NCBI RefSeq assembly: GCF_020103695.1
Contig: NZ_JAHXBF010000017.1
Coordinates: 124,001-188,000 of the forward strand
Direction: 5' to 3'
Source: Hyalangium versicolor
GTDB taxonomy: Bacteria; Myxococcota; Myxococcia; Myxococcales; Myxococcaceae
Length of the DNA: 64,000 bases
Shown here: in pieces, positions 60,603-64,000 of the stretch
How the letters are laid out: every line of letters begins with the position of its first letter
Position numbering within the stretch: position 1 is the first letter of the stretch
Program-made: the position numbers and the translations under genes
The notes under the pieces: model-generated
Told to the model about the DNA's origin: nothing
What the model saw: only the letters and a program-made list of their open reading frames with translations
Databases searched by the model: none

Positions 60603-61882
60603 GGTTTCTCCTGTGAACTTTCGAGGGGGACGACGTGGGCCTGGGGCACGAAGATCCGGAAGCAGGTCCGCCCTGCTTCCCGGTGGTATTGGATGTCCCA
60701 GGAGAAGTCCCTGACGATGCGCTTCGAGATCGCCAGGCCGATCCCCATGCCACCTTCCTTGCTGCTCACCGAGTACTGGAAGAGCCGCGAGGTGGCTTCC
60801 TTCGGTACCCCCTGCCCCGTGTCCCAGACCTCCAGCAGGAGGCTCTCCTCCCCCTGGAGACTGCGGACTCCGACCCTTCCCTCCTCCCCGGCTGCCTCGG
60901 CGGCATTGCGCAGAAGGTTGGAGAAGAGCTGGACCAGAGGATCCGCATCGGCGATCACCCTCAGCTCCGCCGGCACTTCCACCTCTACCTGGATGCGCCG
61001 GGTTCGTAGCTGCTCCCGGATGAGGCCGAGCGCTCTCTGAACGGGAGGCAGAACATGGGTCGGCTCCAATTTGGGAGAAGGCAACTTCATCCTGCGCAGC
61101 GCCTGCCGCATCCGCTCGAGGCGCTCGACTTCGTCACGCCCTGTCTCCACGTCCTCATGGCTGAGCGGAACCTTCTTGCTGATCTGCTCGAGGAGGTAGC
61201 GGATGAAGCCCAGCGGGTGACCGATCTCGTGGGAGATCTCCGCGCTGAGCAGGTCCAGGACCCGCCGCTTCTCGTCCCTGGCCGTCTCCAGCTCTAACCG
61301 TCGAAGTCGATCCACCTCCTGGAGTACCTCCGCATGATGGAGCGCCACCGCGCTCAGACTGGCCATGGTGCCCAGCAGGGACAGATCATCCTGCGTGAAG
61401 AGCGCCGCCCCTTCCTTGGGCGCCACCATCAGCACTCCGCGCAGCTCGCCCAGTGAGCACATGGGCACGAGCAGGTGTCGCTGCCACGGATTCTCGTCCG
61501 TCCAGACCTGCACTCCTCGGGCCAGCCGCTCCCGAGCGTTCGAAGGAAGCTTCTCCACCTCGGCCAGCTCCCGCGGCTCGATCACGCGCGCCGTATGCGT
61601 TGGCAACCAACGCTTCACCAACCCCTGCACCGTATCCCGCACCTCGGCCATGTCCCGCAGCAAGACGATCTGGTCGCTCAGCCGCTCGATGGTGGGACGA
61701 AACTGGTACGCGGCAGGAAAGAACAGCCTCCGAGAGGCGCCACGCGCCCAGAAGCTCATCACGCAGAACAAGAAGAACCCCACGCAGAAGGCCACCGTGG
61801 CGTGCTTCTCGGGGGTGCTCTCCCGGATCGCCGTGTACGTGACGTAAGCCCCCACCAACGACACGATCAGGATGCAGAACAT
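60599..61882 (-). CDS. membrane histidine kinase with GAF-like domain
   Basis: A 427-residue kinase. Two short N-terminal transmembrane segments (IVSLVGAYVTYTAI and TVAFCVGFFLFCVMSFW) are followed by a GAF-like region (about 70-200), HisKA with the phospho-His in ISHEIGHPLGFI, and a HATPase domain (N-box NLLRNAAEA, G1 DTGQGVP, G2 GGMGIGLAI). It pairs with the NtrC-type regulator downstream. In this frame a stop codon lies about 20 codons upstream of the ATG, and a different frame looks coding there, so the N-terminus may be truncated by a frameshift. Confidence 0.87.
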   Translation of the reverse strand: MFCILIVSLVGAYVTYTAIRESTPEKHATVAFCVGFFLFCVMSFWARGASRRLFFPAAYQFRPTIERLSDQIVLLRDMAEVRDTVQGLVKRWLPTHTARVIEPRELAEVEKLPSNARERLARGVQVWTDENPWQRHLLVPMCSLGELRGVLMVAPKEGAALFTQDDLSLLGTMASLSAVALHHAEVLQEVDRLRRLELETARDEKRRVLDLLSAEISHEIGHPLGFIRYLLEQISKKVPLSHEDVETGRDEVERLERMRQALRRMKLPSPKLEPTHVLPPVQRALGLIREQLRTRRIQVEVEVPAELRVIADADPLVQLFSNLLRNAAEAAGEEGRVGVRSLQGEESLLLEVWDTGQGVPKEATSRLFQYSVSSKEGGMGIGLAISKRIVRDFSWDIQYHREAGRTCFRIFVPQAHVVPLESSQEKP

Positions 61883-62291
61883 CGAGCGAGAATCGCGGTC
61901 TGCCTACCTCGGGGTGCGCCTCGATCACGACCGGCCGCGCAGCGGGCCATGAGGTGAGGCGCTCACCCGTGAGGATCCGGCTGTCCACTCCCACGTAGCC
62001 CGTGTCGTCCCCGGGGTTGCCGCGCTTACGGGAGAGGATGGGCTGGACGAAGCGGCTCGGCACAGCATGCGCATCGGCGAAGGGAGAGACATAAAGGGAC
62101 TCCGCCCCCAACGAGGGGAAGGGAACCCAGCTCGAGGGCAAGGCATGTCCCCCTCCCTCTTCCCCGATCAGGGGACAGACAATGGCGAGATCCTGGAGCG
62201 CGAGTTCCTCAGGCCTGGGCGGCTCGGCAATCTCTCGCTGGAGGTAATACCCACGGATCTTGTGGAGAAGCAGGCTGCGCTGTGTCGACAT
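61883..62291 (-). other. coding-like segment in a shifted frame ahead of the histidine kinase
   Basis: GGAGG lies 5 nt before an ATG at 62291 (MSTQRSLLLHKIRGYYLQREIAEP...). About 135 codons of ordinary protein-like sequence follow (FADAHAVPSRFVQPILSRKRGNPGDDTGYVGVDSRILTGERL). The frame has no stop until 61386, but beyond about 61890 it is only a shadow of the kinase. Either the kinase once had a longer N-terminus and a frameshift has separated it, or this is a short gene whose stop was lost. No family recognised. Confidence 0.4.
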
Positions 62292-63178
62292 GTCTCCTCC
62301 AGGAGTGAGGCCAGGGCGTAGCCGCCCAGATCGGAATCGAGGGAACTGCCTTCGGGATGAAGCCGGCTCACGGCATCGGCACGGTCCGCGAGCCATCGCG
62401 CAAAGCGCTCGAAGCCCCCTTGCCGCGCGGGGCTGGCCGCGGCGCGCGTCAGCCACACGCCTGCGCGAAAGAGCTGGGCTCGTGGGACTCCGAGCGCGGC
62501 GGGGATGTCCACGCCTCGAAGCGCGGCATCTTCCGGAGCATCGACCGCATCATCCAGGCACTGCAGCCCCAGCATCAGGGCGAAGGTGGCGTGGCGAAAG
62601 AGCCGCGCACGGCCGGGCTCGCATGAGAGGTGCAGCAGAGTGTCACTGGCGAGTTCCGCCCAGCCCAGCTTGAGCAGGACCAGACGGGCATATCGTCTGG
62701 GGCTCAGTCCGCGCCGGGACAGGGCGGTTCGCTCGAGGGCCACCCCCAGGCGCCATGCACGCATGGATTGGGAGATGGCCTCCTCCGCCAACACCTCGTC
62801 CTTTGTGAGTTCGACGAGGCTCCGCTTCCACTCGGTGCACAACCGCTGCGCCAGCGCCATGAACTCGGGTGAGGACTTCACCTGGTGATCAGCGATCCGA
62901 TCCACCAGCACTCCGTAGAAGCAGGCGCAGTGATGGGCCCTGAGGAAAACCTCCAGCGTCCGCTCTTCCATGGCGTGCCCAGCCACGAGAGCGAAGCTTG
63001 GAAGATCCCGGCACGGCTCAAGCTGGAACACCTCGTCCCAGCGCGGTACCTCTCCCCGAGCCATGCCCACCTCCACAAGCAGCCGAGAAGCCAGGGGCTG
63101 CATCGAGACGGGAAGGTCTCGGACAACGCGCGCGTAGGTATCGTCCATGGAAGAGGGCATGGAGGGCTCGGGGCTCAC
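62168..63178 (-). CDS. isoprenoid-synthase-like protein
   Basis: A 336-residue cytoplasmic, almost all-helical protein. LMLGLQCLDDAVDAPEDA contains a DDxxD-type motif in the position of the second aspartate-rich motif of prenyl diphosphate synthases, and CFYGVLVDRIADHQV could be a degenerate first motif. The assignment to that fold is tentative. It begins with GTG overlapping the preceding stop (GTGA). The last ~40 residues run past the start of the segment at 62291 and look non-native, so the true end may have been altered by a frameshift near 62300. Confidence 0.55.
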   Translation of the reverse strand: MSPEPSMPSSMDDTYARVVRDLPVSMQPLASRLLVEVGMARGEVPRWDEVFQLEPCRDLPSFALVAGHAMEERTLEVFLRAHHCACFYGVLVDRIADHQVKSSPEFMALAQRLCTEWKRSLVELTKDEVLAEEAISQSMRAWRLGVALERTALSRRGLSPRRYARLVLLKLGWAELASDTLLHLSCEPGRARLFRHATFALMLGLQCLDDAVDAPEDAALRGVDIPAALGVPRAQLFRAGVWLTRAAASPARQGGFERFARWLADRADAVSRLHPEGSSLDSDLGGYALASLLEETCRHSAACFSTRSVGITSSERLPSRPGLRNSRSRISPLSVP

Positions 63179-63504
63179 CAGACGCAGTCGGGGTGGATCC
63201 AGGGCGCGATGTGCGCGAAAGCCGGGTTGTCCACGAGGATCTCCTTGAAGCAGGCGAGCTGAACCGCGCTCAAGCGCACAGGCTTGTTGATCAGCCTGGA
63301 GAACTCCACCTCGAGGGCCTTGCCGCTCTCCGGACGGGTCGTGTCGTACTGGGCAGCGGCCTTCTGGACATCCTTCAAACGGCTGACGTAGTCACCCTGA
63401 GTGCTCAGCAGGGCCTGGTAGATGACATACAGCTCCGTAGGCGGAGAGATCTCGTCGTGTGACTGTGGCGACTTGACTGAGGCATTGGCAGTGCGCGAGC
63501 TCAT
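63175..63504 (-). CDS. small hypothetical protein, first gene of the run
   Basis: A 109-residue cytoplasmic protein (PPTELYVIYQALLSTQGDYVSRLKDVQKAAAQYD...). It is helical with no recognised family. AAGGAG lies 6 nt before the ATG at 63504; the longer open frame upstream is noise. Its stop overlaps the next start, so it leads the minus-strand run toward the two-component genes. A sigma-54-like promoter lies about 37 bp upstream. Confidence 0.75.
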   Translation of the reverse strand: MSSRTANASVKSPQSHDEISPPTELYVIYQALLSTQGDYVSRLKDVQKAAAQYDTTRPESGKALEVEFSRLINKPVRLSAVQLACFKEILVDNPAFAHIAPWIHPDCVW

Positions 63505-63540
63505 GTGACTCCTTCGGGTTGCGGGGTGCATTTCGTCATC

Positions 63541-63556
63541 AGCAAGCGCCATGCCT
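63541..63556 (-). promoter_or_regulatory. sigma-54-like promoter ahead of the minus-strand run
   Basis: On the minus strand AGGCATG-GCGC-TTGCT has a perfect -12 element and GG-N10-GC spacing, with two mismatches in the -24 element. The start site would be near 63530, about 26 nt before the ATG at 63504. If real, the NtrC-type regulator encoded further down the run may activate its own operon. Confidence 0.45.
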
Positions 63557-63755
63557 CCACCGCCTTCCGTCTGAGCGAGCGGAACGAGTGACCGAGCACT
63601 GGACGAATCCGGCCAGGGCTCGAAGCGAGCAGTGGACGGGGACGGCCAGGGGAAGGACTGCTGGGGCTCCTGGCCCAGGGGCTGAGCCGCCCGGCATGAT
63701 TCACGCAAGATCTGGAGAGACGAGGCTCCTTCTCAGCGGAGCCAAGGAGCCGACA

Positions 63756-64000
63756 GATGCTGGACCCGGAGAGAATCCAGAAGCGGTTGGAGCGAGCGTT
63801 GGCTGGACGGGAGCTTGCCGACATCTTCCCTCGGAGCAAGGGCATCGCGGGATTGGATGCGGGCGTCAGCTTCATCATCGAGCACGCCCAGAGCGCCGTG
63901 AGGAAGATCCGGGCGCAGGAGCAACCCCTGGCTGAAGAGTTGGCGGCACTGGAGTTGGGGATTCGCCTTGCCCGCCCAGCCATCCGTGTCGTGAACGGCC
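63756..64000 (+). CDS. hypothetical protein, cut by the window end
   Basis: CCAAGGAGC lies 8 nt before the ATG at 63756. The frame is open for 81 codons to the window edge (MLDPERIQKRLERALAGREL...EELAALELGIRLARPAIRV). It is helical and charged, with no recognised family so far. It diverges from the 63504 run, with about 250 bp between. Confidence 0.6.

Overview
The window is GC-rich DNA from a myxobacterium, most likely of the Cystobacterineae (Archangium, Cystobacter, Hyalangium or Stigmatella type). The evidence is the density of secreted lipoproteins built from repeats (NGLGT, CARDB, PPC, RCC1/MopE), FHA and sigma-54 activators, a large Ser/Thr kinase with TPRs, an ADYC protein, and a SitA/Imm11-type lipoprotein toxin-immunity pair. 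I saw no rRNA or tRNA gene, no CRISPR array and no intact transposase.

Layout. 0-15 kb: surface and secreted lipoproteins (NGLGT repeats, choice-of-anchor A with a Gly/His tail, CARDB, EGF-PPC), a DUF1501 remnant, and a receiver-GAF-PAS protein whose phospho-acceptor Asp is replaced by Glu. 14.7-22 kb: a sigma-54 circuit. An FHA/AAA+ activator (20245) lies divergent from an ADYC protein that has a clear -24/-12 promoter. Another -24/-12 promoter precedes a small gene at 14987. Both upstream regions share the operator-like motif GGC(A/G)ATGATTGCC + TGGCTGAGC, and a Ser/Thr kinase-TPR gene lies between. 22-31 kb: housekeeping and accessory genes (HAD phosphatase, serB, sirtuin, acetyltransferase-like/cNMP protein, RCC1-MopE lipoprotein, TMEM175, SnoaL-like, LolA).

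31.4-36.7 kb: a two-gene, translationally coupled pair, SIR2-AAA plus AAA-TM-beta-propeller, a strong candidate immune system. 36.8-46 kb: an ECF41 sigma factor divergent from its carboxymuconolactone decarboxylase, a GNAT, a possible toxin/partner pair behind a -24/-12 promoter, a DJ-1/YHS fusion, an arginase-like protein and a molybdopterin oxidoreductase. 46-55 kb: a scrambled accessory region. It holds an FHA activator pseudogene with its Walker A/GAFTGA block deleted, five 37-bp tandem dyad repeats, repeated long palindromes, the SitA/Imm11 pair, a copied gene fragment joined to a headless kinase, and two genes of lower GC that look imported.

55.1-63.5 kb: one long minus-strand run. It starts with a small protein and an isoprenoid-synthase-like protein, continues with a histidine kinase and an NtrC-type regulator, and ends with a tightly overlapping trio: caspase-like protease, large helical protein and SPFH-like protein. 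The C-terminus of the caspase and the N-terminus of the helical protein share a short N-S/T-G-x-M-x-x-V-N-I/M-x-x-G-D motif, reminiscent of paired amyloid-type signalling motifs. I consider this trio the best candidate for an undescribed system in the window.
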